A DNA stretch of 64,000 nt, from positions 57,744 through 121,743 of the forward strand of contig NZ_JAKUHT010000002.1 in NCBI RefSeq assembly GCF_022436705.1, written 5' to 3'. Shown one piece after another: positions 16,081 to 23,695 of this stretch (position 1 is the stretch's first letter; the number at the start of each line of letters is the position of its first letter). The notes under the pieces are model-generated. The model saw nothing but the letters and a program-made list of their open reading frames with translations. It was not told the origin of the DNA and did not search any database. Made by a program: the position numbers and the translations under genes. The DNA is from Nocardioides sp. CFH 31398 (GTDB lineage Bacteria; Actinomycetota; Actinomycetes; Propionibacteriales; Nocardioidaceae).

Positions 16081-17058
16081 TCACGGCCGGGGCGCGAGCG
16101 CGTCGAGCACGCGCTCCGCCTCGGCCGTCGCCGCGTCCGGGTCCACCGCGGGCCCGCCGACGCGGGCGTCGAAGTTCAGGTCGACGAACACCTCGGTGAC
16201 GCCCCGGGCGGCGAGCGCGGCGAGGTCGTCGCGGACCTGGTCCGCCGAGCCCTGGAGCGGACGACGGCCCGAGCCGGCGTCGGTCTCGGTCAGCTCGACG
16301 ATCCCGCGCACCAGGGTCCGGACGGCGTCCGGGTCGCGCCCCGCCTCGCGGGCGCCGTCCCGCACGTGGCCGACGGCCTCGCCGATCGTGCGCAGGTCCT
16401 GCTTGCTGCTGCCGATCCAGCCCTGGGCGAGCCGGCCCGCCCGCCGCAGCGCGGCCGGCGCGGACCCGCCCACCAGCAGCGGCGGGTGCGGGCGCTGCAC
16501 CGGCGCGAGGCCGGTGTGGGACGCCGGCACGGAGTAGAACTCGCCCTCGAAGCGCACGGGGTCCTCGGTCCACAGGGCGACCAGGCAGCGGAGGTACTCC
16601 TCCATCCGCGCGCCGCGGCGCGCGAACGGCACGCCCGTCGCCTCGTACTCGTGCGGCATCCAGCCGATGCCGAGGCCGACGGACAGCCGGCCGCCGCAGA
16701 GGTGGTCCAGCGTCGCCGTCGCCTTCGCCAGCACGACGGGGGCGAGGAAGGGCGCGCAGATCGTGGCCGTCCCCAGCCCGATCCGCTCGGTGTGCGACGC
16801 GACGTGCGCCAGCGGCAGCAGCGGGTCGTGGACCTGCTGGTACGACGGGTCGTCGGCGGCCCGCGTGCCCGGGTTCTCCCGACGGTCGAACGCGGGGTCC
16901 AGGCCGCCCTCGACCGGGTACAGCAGCCGTTGGAAGGTCCACAGCGCGGCGTAGCCCCGGTCCTCGGCGCGGCGCGCGACGTGGATCATCCTGTCTGCGG
17001 TGGCCCACGCGCCCGAGACGGGCAGCCCGAACCCCAGCAGCGGCATCGGTGCGCTCAC
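16081..17058 (-). CDS. LLM-class F420-dependent oxidoreductase
   Basis: 325 residues from GTG 17058; an in-frame ATG at 17046 ([10 protein letters not shown]) is an equally possible start and neither has a clear ribosome-binding site. It shows the luciferase-like pattern [74 protein letters not shown], and [22 protein letters not shown]. It resembles the TIGR-type F420 families of mycobacteria more than the neighbour at 15087. It is divergent from fgd, with 56 bp between the two starts. Confidence 0.88.
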   Translation of the reverse strand: MSAPMPLLGFGLPVSGAWATADRMIHVARRAEDRGYAALWTFQRLLYPVEGGLDPAFDRRENPGTRAADDPSYQQVHDPLLPLAHVASHTERIGLGTATICAPFLAPVVLAKATATLDHLCGGRLSVGLGIGWMPHEYEATGVPFARRGARMEEYLRCLVALWTEDPVRFEGEFYSVPASHTGLAPVQRPHPPLLVGGSAPAALRRAGRLAQGWIGSSKQDLRTIGEAVGHVRDGAREAGRDPDAVRTLVRGIVELTETDAGSGRRPLQGSADQVRDDLAALAARGVTEVFVDLNFDARVGGPAVDPDAATAEAERVLDALAPRP

Positions 17059-17114
17059 CGGCTCAGGATGCCAGCCCCCACCCCCGCCCGACCCCTCCGG
17101 AAGGACAGCGCGAC

Positions 17115-18161
17115 ATGACCGGCACCACTCAGCACGGCGGGACCCTCCGCATCGGCTACAAGGCCTCCGCGGAGCAGTTCGGCCCCCGCGAGCTCGTCGA
17201 GCTCGGCGTCCGCGCGGAGGAGGTCGGTCTCGACAGCGTCTGGGTCTCCGACCACCTGCAGCCGTGGCGGCACGAGGGCGGCCACGCGCCGTACGCGCTG
17301 GCGTGCCTGGCGGCCATCGGTGAGCGCACCGAGCGGGTCGTCCTCGGCACGAGCGTGCTCACCCCCACCTTCCGCTACAACCCGGCCGTGCTCGCCCAGC
17401 ACCTCGCGACGCTGACGCTGCTCAACCCCGAGCGGATCATCCTCGGCGTCGGCACGGGGGAGGCGCTCAACGAGATCTCCGTCGGCCTGCCGGAGTGGCC
17501 GGAGTTCAAGGAGAGGTGGGCCAGGCTGCGGGAGTCCGTCCGCCTGATGCGCGCGCTGTGGGACGGCGAGCGCGTCAGCTTCGACGGCGACTACTACTCC
17601 ACCGTCGACGCCACGATCTACGACCGTCCCGAGGGCGGGGTGCCGATCTACGTCGCGGCCGGTGGGCCCCAGATGGCGCGGTACGCCGGCCGCGTCGGCG
17701 ACGGCTTCATCTGCACCAGCGGCAAGGGCATGGACCTCTACACCGAGAAGCTGCTGCCCGCCGTCGAGGAGGGCCTGGAGAAGGCGGAGCGCCCGTCGGA
17801 CGGCATCGCCCGGATGATCGAGATCAAGCTCTCCTACGCCCACACCCGCGAGGAGGCGCTGGAGAACTGTCGTTTCTGGGCGCCGCTGTCGCTGAGCGCC
17901 GAGCAGAAGCACCAGCTGGACGACCCGGTCGAGATGGCCCGCGCCGCCGACGAGCTGCCGATCGAGCAGATCGCCTCGCGCTGGATCGTCGAGACCACCC
18001 CCGAGGGGGTCGTCGACGCGGTCCGGCCCTACGTCGAGGCCGGCTTCGAGCACCTCGTGATCCACGCGCCCGGCCACGACCAGGAGGGGTTCCTCGCGCA
18101 GTTCTCCGCCGAGGTCCTGCCCGGCCTGCGCGAGCTGCAGGGGTCGCTGCCCCGCGCGTGA
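17115..18161 (+). CDS. fgd: F420-dependent glucose-6-phosphate dehydrogenase
   Basis: 348 residues from ATG 17115. It oxidises glucose-6-phosphate to 6-phosphogluconolactone and reduces F420, so it supplies F420H2 to the F420 enzymes. The active-site residues known from mycobacterial FGD line up with a constant offset: D46, H47 and W51 in SDHLQPW, and E116 in VGTGEALNE (mycobacterial D39, H40, W44, E109). The phosphate-binding trio also fits, as K204, K265 and R289 (mycobacterial K198, K259, R283). The numbers for the mycobacterial enzyme are recalled from its known structure. The divergent LLM gene and nearby fbiC support an F420 context. Confidence 0.93.
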   Translation: MTGTTQHGGTLRIGYKASAEQFGPRELVELGVRAEEVGLDSVWVSDHLQPWRHEGGHAPYALACLAAIGERTERVVLGTSVLTPTFRYNPAVLAQHLATLTLLNPERIILGVGTGEALNEISVGLPEWPEFKERWARLRESVRLMRALWDGERVSFDGDYYSTVDATIYDRPEGGVPIYVAAGGPQMARYAGRVGDGFICTSGKGMDLYTEKLLPAVEEGLEKAERPSDGIARMIEIKLSYAHTREEALENCRFWAPLSLSAEQKHQLDDPVEMARAADELPIEQIASRWIVETTPEGVVDAVRPYVEAGFEHLVIHAPGHDQEGFLAQFSAEVLPGLRELQGSLPRA

Positions 18162-18206
18162 CGGGCGGGGCGACCCCTCCGACGACCCCCGGACCCCGTC
18201 GCGGCC

Positions 18207-18237
18207 CCGACCACCGGCTCGACCACCGGTGGGTCGG
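18207..18237 (+). terminator. hairpin after fgd
   Basis: CCGACCACCGG (18207-18217) pairs with CCGGTGGGTCGG (18226-18237) with one bulged G and an 8-nt loop. It starts 46 bp after the fgd stop and ends 61 bp before the next start. There is no T run. Confidence 0.55.
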
Positions 18238-18298
18238 CCGCGGTGACTGCCAGCGGATCGCAAGCCCGGTGACGGGGTGCCGGTGGACCGTGGTCGTC

Positions 18299-18706
18299 AT
18301 GCCCCCTGTCGACGACGTCCGTCCCCCTCCGGTCCCGGCCGCCTGGCTGGCGCCGTGGTTCACCCCACCCGCGCGCAGCGAGCTCGCGACCGGGCACCAC
18401 CTGCGCCCCCTGCGGGCCGCGGACGCCGGCCTGCCCGGACTGCCCGCCGGCCTCGACACCGAGGCGGTCGCCGCGGCCTGCGTCGCGCGCTCCGCCTTCG
18501 TCTACGGCGCGTTCGACGACGAGGAGCGGCGCCTGCTGGCCTGGGTGACGCTCGACCCCGGGACCCCGCCGCACGACGTCGAGGTCGGGTGGGCGCTCAC
18601 GCCCGACCAGGTCGGCACGTCGCTCGCGGAGGCCCTGCTGGCGGCGCTGCCGGACTGGCTGGCGCGCAGCTGGCCGTGGACGTCACCGCACGTCGTGCGG
18701 CGCTGA
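18299..18706 (+). CDS. GNAT-like protein (hypothetical, small)
   Basis: 135 residues from ATG 18299. The pattern LRPLRAADAGLPGLP, then FVYGAFDDEERRLLAWVTLD and VEVGWALTPDQVGTSLAEALL, resembles an abbreviated GNAT fold with the CoA-binding loop weakly conserved. The normal Q/R-x-x-G-x-G/A signature is not clear (DQVGTS), so activity is uncertain. Its end overlaps the end of the large minus-strand regulator gene by 24 bp. It may be a degraded or divergent acetyltransferase. Confidence 0.5.
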   Translation: MPPVDDVRPPPVPAAWLAPWFTPPARSELATGHHLRPLRAADAGLPGLPAGLDTEAVAAACVARSAFVYGAFDDEERRLLAWVTLDPGTPPHDVEVGWALTPDQVGTSLAEALLAALPDWLARSWPWTSPHVVRR

Positions 18707-21679
18707 GGGCTCCGGGCCCTCCAGCGCGAGCGCGACGGTCGCGTCGAGGCCGAGCACCCGTCCGGACCGTCGGCAGCGGTCGTACGACGCCCCGCCGAGG
18801 CGGTCCCGGACGGTCGCGGCGGCGGCGTCACGGGCGTCGTCGTCGGGCAGGTAGTACCCGCCGTAGGCCTGGCCGTTGCCCAGCTCGCGGCACGACTCGG
18901 CGGCACCGAGCAGGGTGGCGAGCCGCTCGACGGAGGCCTCGTCGCCGACCAGGCGCAGCTCGATCACGACGAGCAGGTCGAGGAAGTAGGACAGGTTCGA
19001 CAGGTCGCCCATCTCCTGCGACAGCCGGATCCCCTCGCGCAGGTGGCGACGGGCCGCGGCGTCGTCCGACCCGGACTCCAGGCGGGCCAGGCTCCACAGG
19101 GCCGAGAAGGCCCCGAGCCGGTCCCCTCGGGCCGTGGCCAGGGCGTGGGCGCGGGTGACCCGCGAGCGGGCCTCGTCGGGGTGGCCGGTCTCGAGGAGCG
19201 CGGTGCCGAGCCACACCTGCGCGAGCACCTCCAGCCAGGGGCCGTAGGAGTCGGCGGGCAGGGTCCCGGTCAGCGCGAGCGCCTGCTCGAGCCGCGTGCG
19301 TGCCTCCGCGAGGTCCCCGCGCGCGAGCGCGGCGATGCCCAGGCCCGCCCGGCTGTTCGCCTCCGCCTCGGTGTCGCCGAGGACGACGGCGTCCTCCAGC
19401 GCGCGCCCCCAGGCCTCGCCGGCAGCCGTGTGGTCGCCCTGCGCGTAGGCCATGCAGGCGAGCGCGATCGTCGCCCGGGTCCTGACCTCCGGCGGGGCGC
19501 CCGGCAGCGCGGCCGCCGCGGCCGCCGTCCGCCGACCGAGGTCGGACAGCCCGCGGAGCCACCAGTAGAGCCACAGCGACCAGGCGAGGCGCCCCGGGGT
19601 GGTGTGGTCGCCCGCCCGGAGGCTGCGCTCGACGGCCGCGAGCAGGTTGGCGTGCTCGTCGTCGACGACGCGGAGCCAGGTCACCTGCTCGCGGCCGAGG
19701 TAGCCGACGGCGGCCCGCTCGGCGAGCTCCACGCAGGCGCGGGCGTGGGCGCGGGTCACGGACGCGAGCTCGTCGGGTCGTGAGAGTCGCTGGGCGTGCT
19801 GGGCGACCGGTTCGAGCATCCCGTAGCGGGGCCGCCCGTCGGACGACCACGACACCGTGACCAGCGAGTGCTCGACCAGCTCCTCGAGGTCACCGATCCG
19901 GTCGGCGCCGACCACGTCCGCGAAGAGGTCGTAGGACCAGCCGCCGGAGAAGACCGCGAGGTCGCGGAAGAGCCGCTGGGCCGCCTCGGGCAGCAGCCGG
20001 TAGCTCCAGTCGAGGGTGGCCTGCATGGTGCGCTGGCGGGCGGGCAGGTCGCGGAGACCGGACGAGAGGGCCTCGTCCAGCCGTTGGAGCAGGACCTGGA
20101 GGGTCAGGACCCGCACGCGGGAGGCGGCCAGCTCGAGCGCCAGCGGGATGCCGGCGAGCCGCTGGCAGATCTCCGCCACCGGGCCCACGGTGAGGTCGTC
20201 GAGCACGAAGCCACGGCTCACCGCCCGGGCCCGGGTCATGAACAGCGAGACCGCCGGCGAGGACGCGACCTCGGCGACGTCGGCGCCGCCCCGCGGCACC
20301 GCGAGCGGCTCGACCAGGTGCTCGTGCTCGCCGTTGACCCGCAGCGGGGCCCGGCTCGTGACCAGCACCCGGAGCCCCGGCGCGGCGCCGACGAGCCACG
20401 ACACCCGGGGGGCGGCGTCCAGCAGGTGCTCGACGTTGTCCAGCACCAGCAGCACGTCCCGACCCCGGAGCAGCGCGACGGCGGCGTCACCCGGGTCGGC
20501 GTCGCCCGCGGCGGCCGGACCGTCGGCCGGCGCCGGCAGGGCCTGGCGGAGCGCGTGGACGACGGTCGGCAGCACCAGCGCCGGGTCGGTGACGGTCGCG
20601 AGGGGGACGAGGACGACGCCGTCGGCGACCTCCTGGCGCAGCCGGCCCGCCACGGCGAGGGCGAGCCGGGTCTTGCCCACACCGCCGGTGCCGGTCAGCG
20701 TCAGGAGCCGGGTGTCGTCCCGCAGGGCCGCCACCACCCGCTCGAGGTCGCAGTCGCGCCCGACGAGGGCGGTCGGCGGCTCGACCAGCCCACCACCGGT
20801 GGGGGCGACGGGCTCGGCCGGGGACGGCGACGAGGTGGGCGGGGTCGCCCCGGTCGGCGAGGGGGTGGGTGCGGCGGGTGGGCGGGACGGTGTGCTGGGT
20901 GGGCTGGGTCGGCTGGGTGCCGGGGGTCGGTCGAGGGCCGGGTCCTGGAGCAGCACCTGCTCGTGGAGGCGCCGCAGCTGCGGCCCGGGGTCGACACCGA
21001 GGTCCTCGGCGAGGCGGTGCCGGCCGGACTCGTAGACCTCCAGCGCGGCGGCCTGGCGACCCGAGCGGTACAGAGCCACCATCAGCACGGCACGCAGGCC
21101 CTCGTGTAGGGGCTCGCGGGCGACGAGCGGCGCCAGCCGCTCGACGACGTCCTCGGGCCGGCCGAGCCGGAGGTCGAGGTCGGCCGCGAGCTCGTGGGCC
21201 TCGAGGTGGCGGGCGGCGAGCCGGTCGGCCTCGAGACGGGCGAACTGCTGGGGGACGTCGGCGTAGGCCTCGCCGCGCCACAGGGCCAGCGCCTCGGCGA
21301 CCAGGTCGCGGGCGCGGGACGGGTCGGGCTCCTCCCGGGCGGTCCGCACGAGGGAGGTGAAGCGGACGGCGTCCACCGCGTCCGGGGCGAGCGCGAGGCG
21401 GTAGCCGGGCGACCGGGTGAGGAGCACGTCCGGGCCGAGGCGGCGCCGCAGTCGGGAGACGTAGCTGTGCAGCGTCGCGAGGGACCCCTCCTCGGGGGAG
21501 TCCCACACCCGGGCCAGCAGCGTGTCCACCCCCACGACGCGGGGCGCGTCGACGACGAGGGCCGCGAGGAGCGCGCGCAGCGCCGGCATCAGCTCGACGT
21601 CCGTGCCGTCCACCGTGAGCAGCGTGGGGCCGAGCACGCCGAGGGTGGGGGACGAGGGTGCAGCGGCAGCGGCGACCAC
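18683..21679 (-). CDS. AfsR/SARP-type BTAD transcriptional regulator with NB-ARC ATPase and TPR repeats
   Basis: 998 residues from a start at 21679. Domains in order: an OmpR-type winged helix (about 10-95, TLHSYVSRLRRRLGPDVLLT), a BTAD domain (about 105-250, ending with LHEQVLLQDPAL), a proline-rich linker (about 255-300), then an NB-ARC ATPase with Walker A LTGTGGVGKTRLA (about 325-335) and Walker B LLVLDNVEHLLD, and TPR-like helical repeats to the end (about 640-970). This is the architecture of AfsR and related large regulators that switch on secondary metabolism or stress genes after ATP-driven assembly. Here no biosynthetic cluster adjoins it. It is divergent from the WhiB7-like gene, 144 bp apart. 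Confidence 0.9.
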   Translation of the reverse strand: MVAAAAAPSSPTLGVLGPTLLTVDGTDVELMPALRALLAALVVDAPRVVGVDTLLARVWDSPEEGSLATLHSYVSRLRRRLGPDVLLTRSPGYRLALAPDAVDAVRFTSLVRTAREEPDPSRARDLVAEALALWRGEAYADVPQQFARLEADRLAARHLEAHELAADLDLRLGRPEDVVERLAPLVAREPLHEGLRAVLMVALYRSGRQAAALEVYESGRHRLAEDLGVDPGPQLRRLHEQVLLQDPALDRPPAPSRPSPPSTPSRPPAAPTPSPTGATPPTSSPSPAEPVAPTGGGLVEPPTALVGRDCDLERVVAALRDDTRLLTLTGTGGVGKTRLALAVAGRLRQEVADGVVLVPLATVTDPALVLPTVVHALRQALPAPADGPAAAGDADPGDAAVALLRGRDVLLVLDNVEHLLDAAPRVSWLVGAAPGLRVLVTSRAPLRVNGEHEHLVEPLAVPRGGADVAEVASSPAVSLFMTRARAVSRGFVLDDLTVGPVAEICQRLAGIPLALELAASRVRVLTLQVLLQRLDEALSSGLRDLPARQRTMQATLDWSYRLLPEAAQRLFRDLAVFSGGWSYDLFADVVGADRIGDLEELVEHSLVTVSWSSDGRPRYGMLEPVAQHAQRLSRPDELASVTRAHARACVELAERAAVGYLGREQVTWLRVVDDEHANLLAAVERSLRAGDHTTPGRLAWSLWLYWWLRGLSDLGRRTAAAAAALPGAPPEVRTRATIALACMAYAQGDHTAAGEAWGRALEDAVVLGDTEAEANSRAGLGIAALARGDLAEARTRLEQALALTGTLPADSYGPWLEVLAQVWLGTALLETGHPDEARSRVTRAHALATARGDRLGAFSALWSLARLESGSDDAAARRHLREGIRLSQEMGDLSNLSYFLDLLVVIELRLVGDEASVERLATLLGAAESCRELGNGQAYGGYYLPDDDARDAAAATVRDRLGGASYDRCRRSGRVLGLDATVALALEGPEPSAPHDVR

Positions 21680-21704
21680 GGCCCCGATCCTAGGGACCGG
21701 ACCG

Positions 21705-21823
21705 GTGGTCGAGGCAAGTGTTGTCAGCGCCTTGCACGGGCGCTCAAGTCAGGTGCCAGTCGTTCGCAAGGACGGCGCCCCAGGGTCGTCACCAGGCACC
21801 TGACGACGACCCGGAGGACCGCC
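21705..21823 (+). promoter_or_regulatory. leader of the WhiB7-type gene: short upstream frame and two crossing hairpins
   Basis: The leader contains a 32-codon reading frame from GTG 21705 to TGA 21801-21803. Hairpin A pairs TCAGGTGCC (21749-21757) with GGCACCTGA (21795-21803), a perfect 9-bp stem whose right arm holds the stop of that frame. Hairpin B pairs GGGTCGTC (21783-21790) with GACGACCC (21805-21812), a perfect 8-bp stem with a 14-nt loop, ending one base before the ribosome-binding GGAGG (21814-21817 region). The right arm of A lies in the loop of B, so they cross and cannot form as simple hairpins together. Actinobacterial whiB7 leaders are known to be attenuated by translation of a short upstream frame, so this layout fits, but the use of the frame is inferred. 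Confidence 0.55.
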
Positions 21824-22126
21824 ATGACGCTCGCCCCGATCGCCCCCTCGTACGAGGGGTCGGCACTCACCCCGTGCCGCGACGACCTCGACCTGTGGTT
21901 CGCGGAGAAACCGGAGAAGCTCAAGGTCGCGCAGGCCCTCTGCGGCGGCTGCGCCCTCGTCGAGCAGTGCCTCGAGGGGGCGCTCGAGCGCCGCGAGCCC
22001 TGGGGCGTGTGGGGTGGCCGCATCTTCGTGGACGGCGAGGTGGTGGCGGTCAAGCGCGGTCGCGGCCGCCCGCCCCGCTCGTCGTACGTCACCCCGGTGA
22101 CCGCAGCCGAGCAGCCTGCCGGGTGA
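21824..22126 (+). CDS. whiB7: WhiB-family regulator of the WhiB7 (antibiotic-response) type
   Basis: 100 residues from ATG 21824, with GGAGG 6 bp upstream. The four iron-sulfur cysteines are C18, C40, C43 and C49 (LCGGC, EQC). GVWGG (61-65) is the WhiB turn that binds sigma factor region 4, and KRGRGRPP (77-84) contains the AT-hook RGRP that marks WhiB7. The order of LWFAEKP, EPWGVWGG and the hook matches mycobacterial WhiB7, which activates resistance genes after ribosome-targeting antibiotics. Its 3' end overlaps the 3' end of the sigma factor gene by 38 bp on the other strand. Confidence 0.87.
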   Translation: MTLAPIAPSYEGSALTPCRDDLDLWFAEKPEKLKVAQALCGGCALVEQCLEGALERREPWGVWGGRIFVDGEVVAVKRGRGRPPRSSYVTPVTAAEQPAG

Positions 22127-23240
22127 GGTGGTCGCGCTCGGCCGTCGAGGTCGCGAGCGCCGCAGCCTCCGCGTACAGCGTCGCCGCCCGCTCGATGTCG
22201 CCGCTGCGCTCGTGCAGGTGGGCCGACGCCGCCGTCCACCGGGGGACGGCGGGGTCGACCTCCGCGAGCGCCCGCAGGCCGGCTCGCGGTCCGTCGGCCT
22301 CACCGACGGCCACGGCCCGGGCGAGCCGGGCCACCGGGTCCTCGCCGAGCGCCAGCAGCTCGTCGTACCACTCGACGACCTGCACCCAGTCGGTCTCCTC
22401 GGCGCTGGGTGCGTCGGCGTGCAGGGCCGCCACCGCGGCCTGCGCCTGCATCGGCCCGAGCCGGTCGCGGGCCAGCGCCGCCTGCAGGAGGTCGACGCCC
22501 TCGGCGACGAGGTCGGTGTCCCACCGCGACCGGTCCTGCTCGGCGAGCGGGACGAGCGAGGAGTCGGCGCGGGTGCGGGCCGCCCGGCGTGCGTGGTGGA
22601 GCAGCATCAGCGCCAGCAGCCCGTGCACCTCCGGGTGGTCGACGAGCCCCGCGAGCTGACGGGTCAGCCGGATGGCCTCCTCGGCGAGGTCGACGTCGCC
22701 CGCGTGGCCCTCGTTGAAGACGAGGTAGAGCACGCGGAGCACCGTCGCCACGTCCCCCGGCGCGCGCCGGTCGAGACCCTCCCGGGCCACCGTCGCCTTC
22801 GCCCGCGAGATCCGCTGGGCCATCGTCGACTCGGGCACCAGGTACGCCTCCGCGACCTGTCGGGTGGTCAGGCCCCCCACGGCCCGCAGGGTGAGGGCCA
22901 CCGCCGACGCCGGGGTCAGCGCGGGGTGGGCGCACAGGACGTACAGCGCCAGCGTGTCGTCGTCCGAGGCCGCGGGGCCCGGCGGCGGCTCCTCCGCGAC
23001 CCGCTCCTCCCGGCGCCGTCGCGCGGTCTCGGAGCGGGCGGCGTCCAGGAAGCGGCGCCACGCCACGGTGACCAGCCAGCCGCGCGGGTCGCGCGGGGGG
23101 TCGTCGGACCAGCGCTGGGTCGCCTCGAGCAGGGCCTCCTGCACGGCGTCCTCGGCCGTCGCGAAGTCGGCGCCGCGGCCGACGAGGACGGCCGTGACCT
23201 GCGGCGCCAGCCGGCGCAGCAGGCCCTCGTCCACCTCCAC
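22089..23240 (-). CDS. ECF42-type sigma factor with C-terminal extension
   Basis: 383 residues from GTG 23240, 10 bp after the stop of the YCII gene; an earlier in-frame start would overlap that gene. Region 2 is FATAEDAVQEALLEATQRW and WLVTVAWRRFLDAAR; region 4 is LTPASAVALTLRAVGGLTTR with QVAEAYLVPESTMAQRI. The long C-terminal domain (about 180-383), helical and TPR-like, is the mark of the ECF42 class, which works without a usual anti-sigma factor and is encoded next to DGPF-domain proteins. The upstream gene is exactly such a protein. The downstream end overlaps whiB7. Confidence 0.9.
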   Translation of the reverse strand: MEVDEGLLRRLAPQVTAVLVGRGADFATAEDAVQEALLEATQRWSDDPPRDPRGWLVTVAWRRFLDAARSETARRRREERVAEEPPPGPAASDDDTLALYVLCAHPALTPASAVALTLRAVGGLTTRQVAEAYLVPESTMAQRISRAKATVAREGLDRRAPGDVATVLRVLYLVFNEGHAGDVDLAEEAIRLTRQLAGLVDHPEVHGLLALMLLHHARRAARTRADSSLVPLAEQDRSRWDTDLVAEGVDLLQAALARDRLGPMQAQAAVAALHADAPSAEETDWVQVVEWYDELLALGEDPVARLARAVAVGEADGPRAGLRALAEVDPAVPRWTAASAHLHERSGDIERAATLYAEAAALATSTAERDHLTRQAARLRSPG

Positions 23241-23250
23241 GGTCGGGCCC

Positions 23251-23658
23251 TCAGTCGGTGACCGTGGGGGTCTCCCCGTAGAGGGGGCGGACCTCCAGCC
23301 ACTCGCCGATCGGCAGGCCGTCGGCACCGGGGGCGGCGGACAGCTCGCCGGCGAGCTCGATCGCCCGGTCGCGGTCGGTGACGTCGATGATCATCCAGCC
23401 GGCGATCAGGTCCTTGGTCTCCGGGAACGGCCCGTCCGTCGCCGGCGGACGGCCCTCCCCGTCGTACCGGACCCACAGGCCCTCGGGCAGCAGTGCCTGG
23501 CCGTCCACGAACTCGCCGGAGTCGCGCAGCCGGTCGGCGAAGTCGTCCATGTAGCGCAGGTGCGCGTCGACCTCCGCGGGCGTCCACCGGTCCATCGGGA
23601 CGTCGTGGGTCGCCGCCGGGGCGCCGCGGTAGTGCTTGAGCAGCAGGTACTTGGCCAT
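23251..23658 (-). CDS. YCII / DGPF-domain protein
   Basis: 135 residues from ATG 23658, chosen over an in-frame ATG 27 bp upstream because AGGAG lies 8-9 bp before it. It shows the DGPF-type YCII fold: AKYLLLKHYRG at the start, a middle MDDFADRLRDSGEFVDGQAL, then ATDGPFPETKDLIAGWMIID, and a C-terminal AIELAGELS..... WLEVRPL. The conserved DGPF tetrapeptide is at about residues 81-84. In ECF42 operons these proteins partner the sigma factor, with an unknown role. It is the first gene of the operon. Confidence 0.88.
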   Translation of the reverse strand: MAKYLLLKHYRGAPAATHDVPMDRWTPAEVDAHLRYMDDFADRLRDSGEFVDGQALLPEGLWVRYDGEGRPPATDGPFPETKDLIAGWMIIDVTDRDRAIELAGELSAAPGADGLPIGEWLEVRPLYGETPTVTD

Positions 23659-23695
23659 CGTCGTGTCTCCTCTCGTGCGGCCCATCCTGGCCGCC

